Assembly (NCBI GenBank): GCA_050176585.1
Contig: JBFXHX010000018.1
Span: 1 to 64,000 of the forward strand
Direction of reading: 5' to 3'
DNA length: 64,000 nt
DNA from: CAYYWP01 sp050176585
GTDB taxonomy: Bacteria; Desulfobacterota; Binatia; HRBIN30; CADEER01
Under the pieces are notes generated by a model, which searched no databases, was not told where the DNA came from, and was given only the letters and a program-made list of their open reading frames with translations. The translations under genes were made by a program, and so were the position numbers. Of the stretch, positions 8,557 through 16,963 are shown one piece after another (positions within the stretch are counted from its first letter, which is position 1; each line of letters begins with the position of its first letter).

Positions 8557-11396
8557 TCCCGCCGTTGGGCCGCCTCCGGTGGGGGCGCCGTCGCGGCCGG
8601 CACCGCCGCGCCGTTCCAGTCGATGGCCCACGTGACGACGCGCTGGCCGCGCGCGCTCGTGCGGTCGTCGACCTTGCGAAAGCGCGTCACCCCGCGTCCA
8701 TCGAGGTACATCAGCCGCGTGAACAGCGCATCGATCGCCGAGGGCGTACCCAGCAGCACCCGGCTGCGCTCCGGGTCGATCAGCAGCGCCGTGCTGTCCG
8801 CCGTCGCGGTCGCGCGCACGGTATCTACGCCCGCCGCGGTGGCGATCGACAGCGCGCCCGGCGCCGATTCCGTCCGCCGCCCGTCGCGCGCGCGCGTGAT
8901 GATGCGCGCATTTCGCGGCGCCGCCGCGGGATACGCGACGGCTTCGACCCACGCGCCATAGCCATCCACGGCGCCGATCGGGCAGCGCAGCTCGCCGCCC
9001 GGCGCGGGCGTGCAAGCGGCCCAGCTCTTGGTGATGAGGCGACCGCCTGGTGCGACGAACCGCGCTCGCGCGCCATCCGGCAACGAGCGCGCCGTCTGAT
9101 ACAGCCGGTGCGCTTCGGGTTCGTCGTAGCCGAGCTCGCTCGTCAGCTCGGCGACGGCCTGGCGCTCGCCGAGGGCGCGTAGTGGCCCCGCGATGTACGC
9201 GCGCCTGGGGTCCCAGGTTCCCATCTGCCACCAGCCGGGGAACGTGGGCTGCCGATCGCTCAGGATGAGATACGACGGTGGCGGCTGACAGTGGGTGGCG
9301 GAGAGCACGTCGGCGCGCGCCGGCGCATCGAGGCCGCGCGCGGCCAGGTACTCCTCCGCGGCAGGCTGCTCGCGGGCCGCGAGCGCGAGCACGGCCCCGT
9401 ACGCCGCGACGGGATCGAGGCCATGCTGTACGAGCTTCGCGTATGCGCCCAGCGCGCCTTCGGGATAGGGTTGGGCGTCGGAGCCGCAGTTCAGCATGCG
9501 CAACAGCCCCACCGCCTCGGCTTCCGATGCGCTGAGCTGCGCGCGCGCCAACCAGTGCGGTACGTGGGTGAGCAGCGTGCCGCCATCGGCACTCACCCGG
9601 CGCTCGCCGAGAAACTTGGTCCAATAGCCGTAGTCCCACCACGTATTCACGATGGCGTCGGGCGGTGACGTGGTGCGGAGGCGCTCCAAGGTCTCCGCCC
9701 ACGCGCGATCGATGGCGGGGACGTATGAAGCGGCGGTCTGGTACCCGACGCGGATCGGGATGACGGCAAGCGCCAGCACCACCGCCGTGGCGAGTGCCCC
9801 CGGTATCGCCGAGCTGCGCGGACGGCGCGCGTGCGTCAGCTGCACTAGCCAGGCGTGAAATCGCCCGATGGCGACGCTGGCGGCGATGCCAAACGGCCCG
9901 GCGAGCAGCAGGATAAAGCGCATGCCGCGATAGGACATCAACAGGGCGGCGAGGAGCCACGCGACCACGATCATACCGGCGGCGGCATCCTCGGCGTCCG
10001 CCTCGTTTCCTTCGCGAACCAGGACCAGCGCCGCAGCCGCGAGCGGCAGCGCGAGCAGGGCGACGAGCGCAGCATGCGACAGTCCGGTGGCGGTCAGCAG
10101 GTAGCGATACAGCAGTGTGCCGCCGATCAAGACCACGTAGTGACCGGTGCGCCAGCGGCCGCGCGGCAGCAACAGCAACAACATGCCGAGCCAGCCCACG
10201 AAGAAGAGCAGAAATCCGTAGGACTGCGCCGCGATCGCGCCCAGACTGGGCAGCGACAACTCACCCACGTACGCGAACGTCGACGGCCAGTCCGCCGATC
10301 GGTCGTGCGGTGCCGGCTGAGCCGTGGTCGGCGCCGTGGCGTCCCACACGAACGAAAGAGCGTCGCCGCGGCCGAACGCGCTCGCGACGATAGCCGTGGT
10401 GAGCGCGTAGGCGATCAGCACCACCGCGGCTCGGCGCGCCCCCGGTGCGCGCCACACGCGTGCGCTGCGCCCGGCGAGTGCCCAGCGCGCCGCGTGCAAC
10501 GCGATAGCGCCGCTCAGAGCGCACGCCGCCACGGCGAACCCGAACTGCCAGCCGCGCCATTCCGCCGCGTGCAATCCGCCGATCGCCCCGCCGAGCGTGG
10601 CGCCGATCAGGCGTGCGCGCGGTGTCCGCGCCTGCAGCGCCGCGATCAGCGCCCAGGCCATGTAGAGCGGTAGGACCACGTTCCACACGTCGTTGTCGCT
10701 GCCGATGCTGCGCAGCAGAAACATCGGATGCAGCCCGCTGATCACGGCGCCGAAAAACCCTCCGATCGGTCCCGCGAAGCGCCTGGCGATGGCGAATGCC
10801 GGGATGACGCCGAGCACGCCCACGATCACCGGAACGAGAAACGCGGTGACTGGGAGCGGGAGATGTGGGTCGAACCAGGTGGCGATGCGATGGAGTGCGG
10901 CGATGACGACGACGTGCGGCGTGCGGCCATAGATCATCGCGGTGCCGTGCGGCGCGAGCGTCAGCATATCCCGGCACTGGCCGTCCGCCACGGCGTCACA
11001 GACCGTGCCGTGGCGCAGTTGGTTGCGCGCCGCGCGCAACCACGCGTAGCTGTCGTAATCGCCCAGCAAGGGCCACCGACGCCCCGCACTGTCCTCATAC
11101 GTGACGGCGGCGGTCAGGCGGTCCGTCTCTGCCGCGACATCGCGCTCGAACTGCGCGCTATGCGCGGCGATCCATTGATCGATGACGCGCTCGCGATACT
11201 CCACCATGCGCGCCGGATCCGCCGGGGCTCGGCTGGCGGCCGCTTGGACGTCGGGCCGCGCGGCAAGCTGTCCGCGGACGGCCATCCTCGCCTGCACCGG
11301 TACGGTGGACAACGACAGCGGCGCCAGCCGTACGTAGAGAACGATGGCCGCCGCGAGCAGCAACAGAGCGGCCGATGGGAGCTTTCCTGACCACAT
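8553..11396 (-). CDS. STT3/PglB/AglB-type dolichyl/undecaprenyl oligosaccharyltransferase
   Basis: A 947-residue GT-C membrane enzyme that would transfer a preassembled glycan from a lipid-pyrophosphate carrier to asparagine in N-X-S/T on the outer face of the membrane. Diagnostic elements: first loop DYDSYAW with Asp113/Asp115; second acidic motif SDNDVWN with Asp234/Asp236, aligning with the DTD of PglB; an EL5-type Glu in YVGELSLP; MRFI; and the hallmark WWDYG at 586-590 followed by ADGG. About 13 hydrophobic segments are followed by a large C-terminal periplasmic domain. It overlaps the upstream transferase by one base (TGATG) and the downstream GT by ATGA. OST genes are rare in bacteria outside Campylobacterota and some Desulfobacterota. 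Identity is strong; activity is untested. Confidence 0.94.
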   Translation of the reverse strand: MWSGKLPSAALLLLAAAIVLYVRLAPLSLSTVPVQARMAVRGQLAARPDVQAAASRAPADPARMVEYRERVIDQWIAAHSAQFERDVAAETDRLTAAVTYEDSAGRRWPLLGDYDSYAWLRAARNQLRHGTVCDAVADGQCRDMLTLAPHGTAMIYGRTPHVVVIAALHRIATWFDPHLPLPVTAFLVPVIVGVLGVIPAFAIARRFAGPIGGFFGAVISGLHPMFLLRSIGSDNDVWNVVLPLYMAWALIAALQARTPRARLIGATLGGAIGGLHAAEWRGWQFGFAVAACALSGAIALHAARWALAGRSARVWRAPGARRAAVVLIAYALTTAIVASAFGRGDALSFVWDATAPTTAQPAPHDRSADWPSTFAYVGELSLPSLGAIAAQSYGFLLFFVGWLGMLLLLLPRGRWRTGHYVVLIGGTLLYRYLLTATGLSHAALVALLALPLAAAALVLVREGNEADAEDAAAGMIVVAWLLAALLMSYRGMRFILLLAGPFGIAASVAIGRFHAWLVQLTHARRPRSSAIPGALATAVVLALAVIPIRVGYQTAASYVPAIDRAWAETLERLRTTSPPDAIVNTWWDYGYWTKFLGERRVSADGGTLLTHVPHWLARAQLSASEAEAVGLLRMLNCGSDAQPYPEGALGAYAKLVQHGLDPVAAYGAVLALAAREQPAAEEYLAARGLDAPARADVLSATHCQPPPSYLILSDRQPTFPGWWQMGTWDPRRAYIAGPLRALGERQAVAELTSELGYDEPEAHRLYQTARSLPDGARARFVAPGGRLITKSWAACTPAPGGELRCPIGAVDGYGAWVEAVAYPAAAPRNARIITRARDGRRTESAPGALSIATAAGVDTVRATATADSTALLIDPERSRVLLGTPSAIDALFTRLMYLDGRGVTRFRKVDDRTSARGQRVVTWAIDWNGAAVPAATAPPPEAAQRRE

Positions 11397-12448
11397 CAGC
11401 GCACGCGGTACCCGAGCTTGCGAATGCCGAAATAGGTGCCGACGGCGACGCCGCCGACGATCGCGGCGTTCCCGAGCCCGCGCACGCTGATGGCGATGAA
11501 CGCCAACGCGCCGAACGCCGCACACACGGCGTACAACACGAGCACGGCGCGGCGATGCGTCATGCCGAGCTCGAGCAGGCGGTGATGGATGTGTTCCCGA
11601 TCGGCGCGAAACACCGAGGCGATGCCGTCTACCAACACACGGCGGACGACCGTCACGGCGGTTTCCAGTATCGGCAGCCCCAGCGTGAGCATGGGCACCA
11701 GGATCACCACCGCGGTCGGCCCTTTTTGCAAAGACTGGATCGACAACACGGAGAGCAGGTACCCGAGCAGTAAGCTGCCGGCGTCGCCGAGGAATATCGA
11801 AGCGGGCGCGAAATTGAAGCGCAGAAAGCCCGTGAGCGTGCCGGCCAGCGCGCTCGCCAGCAGCGCCGCGTCGGGGCGGCCCTCGGCAAGGGCGATGAGA
11901 AACAGCGTGATCGCGGCGATCAGGCCCGTGCCGGTGGCAAGTCCGTCGAGGCCGTCGATGAGATTAAAGGCGTTGGTGATGGCCACGATCCATAGCACGG
12001 TCAGCAAGCCGCCGAACGGCGCCAAGGAGATCACTCCACCGCTGAACGGGTTGGTCACCGCGCTGAAGCCATACCCGCCCTGCGCGGTCACCATCGCGGC
12101 GATGGTGACGACGGCGAGCTTGATGGGCGCGGGGACGCCGTACAGATCGTCAGCGGCGCCCACCAACACGACCGCCAAGGCGCCGGTTGCGAGCAGGTCC
12201 AGATGCCACCCGTAGGAGTGCAGCGTCTGCTGGAGCTCCAAGCCGAGCATCTCTGCGACCGCGAGGCTGCCGCAGGCGGCCACGAATAGGGCGACACCCC
12301 CGAGGCGCGGGATGCGGCCATCGTGCACGCGCCGGCCGCCGCCGTGGTCGACCGCGTTCACCCGCAGGGCTACCGCGCGCACTGCCGGGGTGACCGCGAT
12401 CACGAGCACCGCGGCAATGACGAACAACGCCCCGTACCAGATGCCCAC
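11396..12448 (-). CDS. WecA/MraY family polyprenyl-phosphate GlcNAc-1-phosphate transferase
   Basis: A 350-residue integral membrane transferase of the PNPT family, which moves a sugar-1-phosphate from a UDP-sugar to undecaprenyl phosphate and so starts lipid-linked glycan synthesis. Motifs seen: RIPRLGG near the N-terminus, DDLYG (100-104), NAFNLIDGLDG (159-169), LGDAGSLLLG and the nucleotide-binding HIHH (286-289). These fit WecA/TagO/AglH rather than MraY. The GTG at 12448 is preferred because GGGAG lies five bases upstream; a second GTG six bases earlier is possible. Its stop overlaps the STT3 start by one base, so it is the first gene of the glycosylation operon and probably the initiating enzyme. 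Confidence 0.93.
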   Translation of the reverse strand: MGIWYGALFVIAAVLVIAVTPAVRAVALRVNAVDHGGGRRVHDGRIPRLGGVALFVAACGSLAVAEMLGLELQQTLHSYGWHLDLLATGALAVVLVGAADDLYGVPAPIKLAVVTIAAMVTAQGGYGFSAVTNPFSGGVISLAPFGGLLTVLWIVAITNAFNLIDGLDGLATGTGLIAAITLFLIALAEGRPDAALLASALAGTLTGFLRFNFAPASIFLGDAGSLLLGYLLSVLSIQSLQKGPTAVVILVPMLTLGLPILETAVTVVRRVLVDGIASVFRADREHIHHRLLELGMTHRRAVLVLYAVCAAFGALAFIAISVRGLGNAAIVGGVAVGTYFGIRKLGYRVR

Positions 12449-12633
12449 GCGCACTCCCGGCGCCCTTCTACAGCGCACGCGTGGTCTGGTGCTATCACCC
12501 GGCCTCGTATCGGCCGTCGACCCCACGCCGTACGGAGCGCTTCGGCGCGCGGCGACGCGCACAGCAGGGGAGCGCGCGAGATCGCGCTCAAGCGCACTTC
12601 CATTGTGATTCGGGTCGTGGCAGGCGTGCCGAC

Positions 12634-13311
12634 ATGGCATCAGCGGAGGCGCGCTGTGTGGGGCGATGGCTTGCGATATTGCTGTTGCTGCCGGCGTGCG
12701 GAGGGTCGCGGCCGGCGGCGGTGCCACCGCCGGCGCGCGCGAGCGCGGCGCCGCCGTGGTCCACCGGCGAGCAGCGCGCGATGATCGCCGCGCTGCGCGA
12801 CGGTGGATACGTGCTCTATTTTCTCCATGCCGCCACCGATGCCTCGGCGCGTGAGGGCGCCAACGTCATGGTCGAGGATTGCTCGACGCAACGCGGCTTG
12901 TCCGTTCTCGGGCAGAAACAGGCGCAAGCGATTGGGCGCGCTTTTGCACGGCTGCAAATCCCGGTCGGGGAGGTGCGGTCCAGTCCGTACTGCCGGTGCG
13001 CCGATACCGCACGGTTGGCGTTCGGTTATCTCCTGCTCGACGACGATCTCAGCCCGCTCTCCGACTCGAACGGCCGCGCGCGCATCGCCGCACTGCAACG
13101 ACTGCTCGCGACACCGCCACTGCCCGGAAAGAACACTGTCCTCGTCGGCCACGGCGATGCGATCGCTGACGTGAGCGGTATGGCGCTCGAAGAGGGCGAG
13201 GCCGCGATCATCAAGCCCGCGCCCGCCGGGGGGTCCTACCGGGTCCTGGGACGCATACGCGCCGAGCAGTGGGACGCTGTCGCGGACCGCGCCGCCGGCC
13301 GCGCCGGCTGA
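12634..13311 (+). CDS. Histidine phosphatase family lipoprotein with altered RHG motif
   Basis: A 225-residue protein with a lipoprotein signal ending in LLLLPAC (Cys22), so probably periplasmic and membrane-anchored. The fold is the phosphoglycerate mutase/histidine phosphatase type: the segment YFLHAATD contains the expected catalytic His, SSPYCRC the second Arg region, and GHGD the second His. The Arg of the usual RHG/RHA motif is replaced by Leu (codon CTC; Arg CGC is one base away). Relatives normally read YFRHAATD. It may be a weakened phosphatase or binding protein. It is divergent from the glycosylation operon, 185 bp apart; no clear ribosome site precedes the ATG at 12634. Confidence 0.77.
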   Translation: MASAEARCVGRWLAILLLLPACGGSRPAAVPPPARASAAPPWSTGEQRAMIAALRDGGYVLYFLHAATDASAREGANVMVEDCSTQRGLSVLGQKQAQAIGRAFARLQIPVGEVRSSPYCRCADTARLAFGYLLLDDDLSPLSDSNGRARIAALQRLLATPPLPGKNTVLVGHGDAIADVSGMALEEGEAAIIKPAPAGGSYRVLGRIRAEQWDAVADRAAGRAG

Positions 13312-13400
13312 GGCGCCGCCCTTGTGCGCTGCCGCGCTCGGCGATAACAGGGCGCCAACTCCAGCCGGGTGGGCCGGCCGGACAGCGGAGGAGGCCTGAC

Positions 13401-13850
13401 ATGGGTGACCGGAGCGGGTTAGGGCGGCTGCTGTTCCCGCCGGTGATCGAAGGGCGGGGTGCGGTTGGGTTGCTGGTCTTGCGGCTGGTGATGGGGGCGG
13501 CGTTCCTCAACCACGGCTGGGGGAAGATTCAAGCGCCGTTCAGCTGGATGGGGGCGGATGCACCGGTGCCGCCGATTTTACAGGCGCTCGCCGCCATCGC
13601 GGAGTTCTTCGGCGGCGGGATGCTGCTCCTGGTCGGCTTGCTCACGCCGCTTGCCGCGCTCGGCCTGCTGGGCGTGATGACGTTCGCGTTGCAGTACCAC
13701 TTCGGGCGCGGCGATCCGTTCGTGAGCGTCGGGGGGCCGTCCTACGAGCTGGCGTTGGTCTACTGGAGCGCCGCGCTGCTCTTTGTATTGGCCGGGCCCG
13801 GCCGCTATTCGCTGGACGCCAACTTGTTTGGCAACGCGCGCCGTACCTGA
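13401..13850 (+). CDS. DoxX family membrane protein
   Basis: A 149-residue protein with four predicted membrane helices. The N-terminal pattern LRLVMGAAFLNHGWGKI followed by FFGGGMLLLVGLLTPLAAL is typical of DoxX/DUF417-like quinol or thioredoxin-linked membrane proteins. The ATG at 13401 is preceded by GGAGGAGG at good distance. Exact role is unknown; in other bacteria DoxX proteins are linked to sulfur oxidation or oxidative stress. It is convergent with the GT-C-like gene, with a strong hairpin between them. Confidence 0.82.
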   Translation: MGDRSGLGRLLFPPVIEGRGAVGLLVLRLVMGAAFLNHGWGKIQAPFSWMGADAPVPPILQALAAIAEFFGGGMLLLVGLLTPLAALGLLGVMTFALQYHFGRGDPFVSVGGPSYELALVYWSAALLFVLAGPGRYSLDANLFGNARRT

Positions 13851-13876
13851 GCGCGAACCAGCATCGGAATACTGTC

Positions 13877-13921
13877 CTGGCGGCGGTGGCGCGCAGCGCC
13901 GTGCGTGCTGCGCGCCGCCAG
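13877..13921. terminator. Strong hairpin between convergent genes
   Basis: A perfect 9-bp stem GCGCGCAGC / GCTGCGCGC (13889-13897 with 13907-13915, nine-base loop) is extended by CTGGCG / CGCCAG (13877-13882 with 13916-13921) with a six-base bulge on one side. It fills the 77-bp gap between the DoxX stop and the stop of the opposite gene. There is no T-tract, so it could act as a bidirectional barrier or RNA 3'-end stabiliser rather than a classical intrinsic terminator. Confidence 0.5.
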
Positions 13922-13927
13922 CAGCCG

Positions 13928-15430
13928 TCATGGAAACCGCTGCCGGCCGCGCGGTGCCGCGTGCACTCCCGAGGCGGGCAGGCCGTCTCGGCCGTACAGG
14001 GTCGCCACGTCATCAGCGTAGAGCACCCGCCAGCCGGGGCGGGCATGCGCTGCCGTTCGCAAGTCGTGCGGGACGAGCGCGAGATCGGTCGGGTAGGCAT
14101 CGAGCAATCGGGAGTCTCCGTCGCCGCGGAAGAAAGCGAAGCCGTCCTCGACCACCCTCGGCGGGTAGACGGTGGCGAAACGCCCATCGAGAGATACTTT
14201 AACGGCGGGCGCTGCGTGAAAGAGCGCGTAACCGCCCCAGTCGAGCGGCACGGCCAAATTGCCGCGGATCGCGGTTTGGCGAACGTGGCGTAGCGCACCG
14301 ACCGGATACTCGCCCGCCTCGAACATCAAAGCGCCGCGGTCATGCCAGAGCGCGTACGCCAGCGAGGCGAGTTGCACCGCTGCCAGGGAGCACAGTCCGG
14401 CCGCGATGCCGGCCGTTGCCGCAGCGGAGAGCCGCACGCGCGCGCTCAGCCAGCGGAACGCCCCGTCGAGTTGATCGGCGAGCGGGGCCGCCGCACAAAT
14501 GGCGAACAATGGCGTGTGGCGCTGCGCTCGGAGCGCCATCACGGCGAGGCCGGCGACCAGCACGGCCCACCAGCCGTGGCGGCGCAGCAAACGCGCGAAT
14601 GGCAATGTGAGCACCAGTGCCACGAGTGACACGGCGAACGGGCGGTGTGCTGTGTCGAACAGGTCGACCGCCTGCCACTCCGAGATGGGGTGGGCTACCC
14701 GCAGCTCCCCCGCGATGTACGCGAAGAGCGCCGGACCATAAGGGTTTACGCAGCAGCCGAGCACCGCCGCCGCCAGGAAGGCGACGCGCTGAGCCCGGGC
14801 CGGAGTGCCTTCACCGCCGACTGCGGCATAGATCGCCAGCACAGCCAGTCCGGCGATTACCGCTCCATGCAGGTTCGCCCATACCGCGAACGCGCCCGCG
14901 AGGCCGAGATAGGTCTGCCATGTTACGCGCCTGCTGCCGCGGAGCACGAGCCAGGCGAGCAGCGCCGCGAGACCGAGATAGCTGAGAACCTGCGGGCGCA
15001 CGGCGTAGCCGCGCGCCATGGTCGCGAGCGCGAGTACCATCGCCGCGCCGCGCGCAGAGGGCATCGCGGCCGCTCGTCGTACCAGCAGCCACATGAGCCC
15101 GGCGGTCAGTACGCCGATGGCCAGCTTCACGGCCCAGAGGGTGGGGCTGCCGCCGATCTCGAAGAGTGCGGCCAGCGCCACTTGCGCCAGCCATTCGTGA
15201 TCGACCCACGGCGCTCCGGCTGCCGTATACGAAGCATCGTCGACGCCCGGCACGGCGCCGTGCGCCAAGATGTGACGACCGCTGAAGAGGTGCATCCAGA
15301 GGTCGTTGTCCGCTTCGTTGTCGGACAGAAAATGGAGCGCGCTGGAGAGGGCCAGCACTATCCACCCGCGCGCGATCCAGCGCTCGGAGGCTGTTGCGCT
15401 CACGAGACGGTGACGGGGAGCTCGCTGCAC
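13928..15430 (-). CDS. Polytopic membrane protein, GT-C-like, function unknown
   Basis: A 500-residue protein with roughly ten hydrophobic segments and a soluble C-terminal third. The first predicted outer loop holds acidic residues in NEADNDLWMHLFSG and later DHEWLAQ, resembling the acidic first-loop motif of GT-C polyprenyl-phosphate-sugar transferases. It may use a lipid-linked sugar donor, but no family is recognised with certainty. The frame opens with GTG 15430; GTG 15403 is an alternative. It begins 9 bp after the upstream gene, so the two are likely co-transcribed. Convergent with DoxX. Confidence 0.66.
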   Translation of the reverse strand: MQRAPRHRLVSATASERWIARGWIVLALSSALHFLSDNEADNDLWMHLFSGRHILAHGAVPGVDDASYTAAGAPWVDHEWLAQVALAALFEIGGSPTLWAVKLAIGVLTAGLMWLLVRRAAAMPSARGAAMVLALATMARGYAVRPQVLSYLGLAALLAWLVLRGSRRVTWQTYLGLAGAFAVWANLHGAVIAGLAVLAIYAAVGGEGTPARAQRVAFLAAAVLGCCVNPYGPALFAYIAGELRVAHPISEWQAVDLFDTAHRPFAVSLVALVLTLPFARLLRRHGWWAVLVAGLAVMALRAQRHTPLFAICAAAPLADQLDGAFRWLSARVRLSAAATAGIAAGLCSLAAVQLASLAYALWHDRGALMFEAGEYPVGALRHVRQTAIRGNLAVPLDWGGYALFHAAPAVKVSLDGRFATVYPPRVVEDGFAFFRGDGDSRLLDAYPTDLALVPHDLRTAAHARPGWRVLYADDVATLYGRDGLPASGVHAAPRGRQRFP

Positions 15431-15439
15431 CCGGAGTGT

Positions 15440-15940
15440 TCAGGCGGTCACGGGCTGTCCGGTCTCCACCGGTCGGATCTGGTGCCAGGCGTTGCGAAAG
15501 CTCGCGAACTTGCCCGCGTATGAACGGCGCGAATCCGGGAGGTAGAACGTTTTACCGCTGATCGCCTCCCACGGGATCACGAACGCGTGCGTCAGGTCGA
15601 GCGGATGTCCGGGCACGAGCGGCACGCAGGCGAAAAAGTCGCTATAGCGCTCGCCTACCTTGCCGCGGTGATGAAAATTGAAGTTCCAGGCGCGGTATAC
15701 GTAATTGTAGTGGCGACCGCCGACGTGCACGCGGCGGCGAGACGAACTCGGGTAAGCCACGCGGAGAGCCAGCCGCACCTGTTCATCGACCACGAAATCG
15801 TACCGCGCTTGTGGTGGCGCCGGCTCCACTCGGTGGCCGAGCTCGGTGAGATGCGTGATGACCTGCTCTTTCGGGACGTCGTGAATTTCGACCCGATTCA
15901 TCGTCCGTTGCGAGGACGTTGTGCGTCGGCTTGTCGCCAT
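15440..15940 (-). CDS. Uncharacterised protein, possible PD-(D/E)XK-like fold
   Basis: A 166-residue soluble protein. The segment LTELGHRVEPAPPQARYDFV followed by a beta strand and an aromatic-rich block (YNYVYRAWNFNFHHRG) recalls small PD-(D/E)XK endonuclease-like proteins, in which an Asp after a tyrosine in the first strand is catalytic. A later VxVK-type lysine is not obvious (here LALRVAYP), so nuclease activity is doubtful. The ATG at 15940 follows a GGGGGGCCGAGG stretch; ATG 15901 (MNRVEIHD) is an alternative start. It sits between nth and the GT-C-like gene on the same strand. No function can be assigned. Confidence 0.62.
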   Translation of the reverse strand: MATSRRTTSSQRTMNRVEIHDVPKEQVITHLTELGHRVEPAPPQARYDFVVDEQVRLALRVAYPSSSRRRVHVGGRHYNYVYRAWNFNFHHRGKVGERYSDFFACVPLVPGHPLDLTHAFVIPWEAISGKTFYLPDSRRSYAGKFASFRNAWHQIRPVETGQPVTA

Positions 15941-16127
15941 GGCCTCGGCCCCCCCACGGCCTGCTACTCCCCCCCAGGAGTATGGCGTGGTCCCAGTACC
16001 GCTTGCTCACATATCTTGCTCTCGTGCGATAGCCAAGCAAAAAACCGTCAAGACGCTGCACGCGCTGAACGGCGGAGCCCCAGTCTGCTCCGGCCTATGG
16101 CGAGCAGCAACAGGGCTTAGTTCACGA

Positions 16128-16856
16128 CTAATGTATCCAGCGAGATCGTTTGGGAGGGTTTGGAGCGGAAATCGGGGCGGTTTTGTCTGGAAACGGGCAA
16201 ATGTCGAGCAACGGACACCGCGGGCAGTCCGGACGGCGCGCGTGGCAGATGGCTCGGCCGTGCTGCTGCAGCAAGTGACAGAAGTGGATCTGGGCTGGCA
16301 CCGGCACTGCGCTCGCGAGGTCAGCCTCGATGCGGTCCGGTTCAGATTGTTGGCTGAAACCGAGCCGTTGCGAGAGGCGGGCGACGTGCGTGTCGACACC
16401 GATTCCGGGCACGCCATACGCATTGCCGAGTAAAATGTTCGCCGTCTTACGCCCGACGCCCGGCAGGCTCAGCAGTGCGTCCAACTCGCGCGGCACCTCA
16501 CCGCCGAAGCGCTCGACTAGCGCGGCGCTACAGGCGCGCAGCGTCCGCGCCTTCTGGCGGAAGAATCCGGTGGGCTTCACCCACTTCTCGAGCTCTTCCT
16601 GGGAAACGGCGGCGAGCGCGCGCGGGTTGGGAAAGCGGCGGAACAGCTCCGGGGTGACCTCGTTGACCTTGGCGTCGGTACATTGCGCGGCGAGGATGAG
16701 CGCGACGAGGAGCTCGAAAGGTGACGAGAAGTCGAGCGCCAGCCGCGCGTCCGGATACGCGCGCTCCAGCCGATCGATCACCTCTCGCACCGGTGCGCGG
16801 GGGCGGCCGGGAGCGGGGTGCCGTCGGCTGGGTTGCCGCGATCGAGTGTCAGGCAC
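16128..16856 (-). CDS. nth: Endonuclease III
   Basis: A 242-residue base-excision repair glycosylase/AP lyase removing oxidised pyrimidines. The HhH-GPD core is seen in LPGVGRKTANILLGNAYG, with the catalytic Lys in the hairpin and the catalytic Asp in GVDTHVARL. The C-terminus has the four-cysteine [4Fe-4S] loop with C-x6-C-x2-C-x5-C spacing (CHARRPDCPRCPLLDIC). The extra N-terminal Arg/Pro-rich 20 residues are typical of high-GC genomes. The frame begins with GTG at 16856. A gap of 107 bp with two hairpins separates it from the SDR gene upstream on the same strand. Confidence 0.95.
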   Translation of the reverse strand: MPDTRSRQPSRRHPAPGRPRAPVREVIDRLERAYPDARLALDFSSPFELLVALILAAQCTDAKVNEVTPELFRRFPNPRALAAVSQEELEKWVKPTGFFRQKARTLRACSAALVERFGGEVPRELDALLSLPGVGRKTANILLGNAYGVPGIGVDTHVARLSQRLGFSQQSEPDRIEADLASAVPVPAQIHFCHLLQQHGRAICHARRPDCPRCPLLDICPFPDKTAPISAPNPPKRSRWIH

Positions 16857-16871
16857 GGCTGTCGGCGAACG

Positions 16872-16907
16872 TCACTGCGTTAGTGATTGCTCCGCCGTTT
16901 GCGGAGC
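16872..16907. terminator. Two adjacent inverted repeats between the SDR gene and nth
   Basis: GCTCCGC (16889-16895) pairs perfectly with GCGGAGC (16901-16907) around a CGTTT loop. Next to it TCACT (16872-16876) pairs with AGTGA (16882-16886). They lie in the intergenic gap downstream of the SDR gene and upstream of nth, both minus strand. There is no T-run, so termination, processing or regulator binding are all possible. Confidence 0.38.
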
Positions 16908-16963
16908 AGCGAAATACCGAAGCTGCGCCATCCTGCGGCTTCGCGTTCCGGAGCGCTAGTCCG

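Noticed and set aside
8557..9960. N-terminal extension of the ALG2-like glycosyltransferase frame to 9960
   Set aside because: It overlaps the STT3 gene in another frame, and the GT4 N-terminal motif starts right at ATG 8556.
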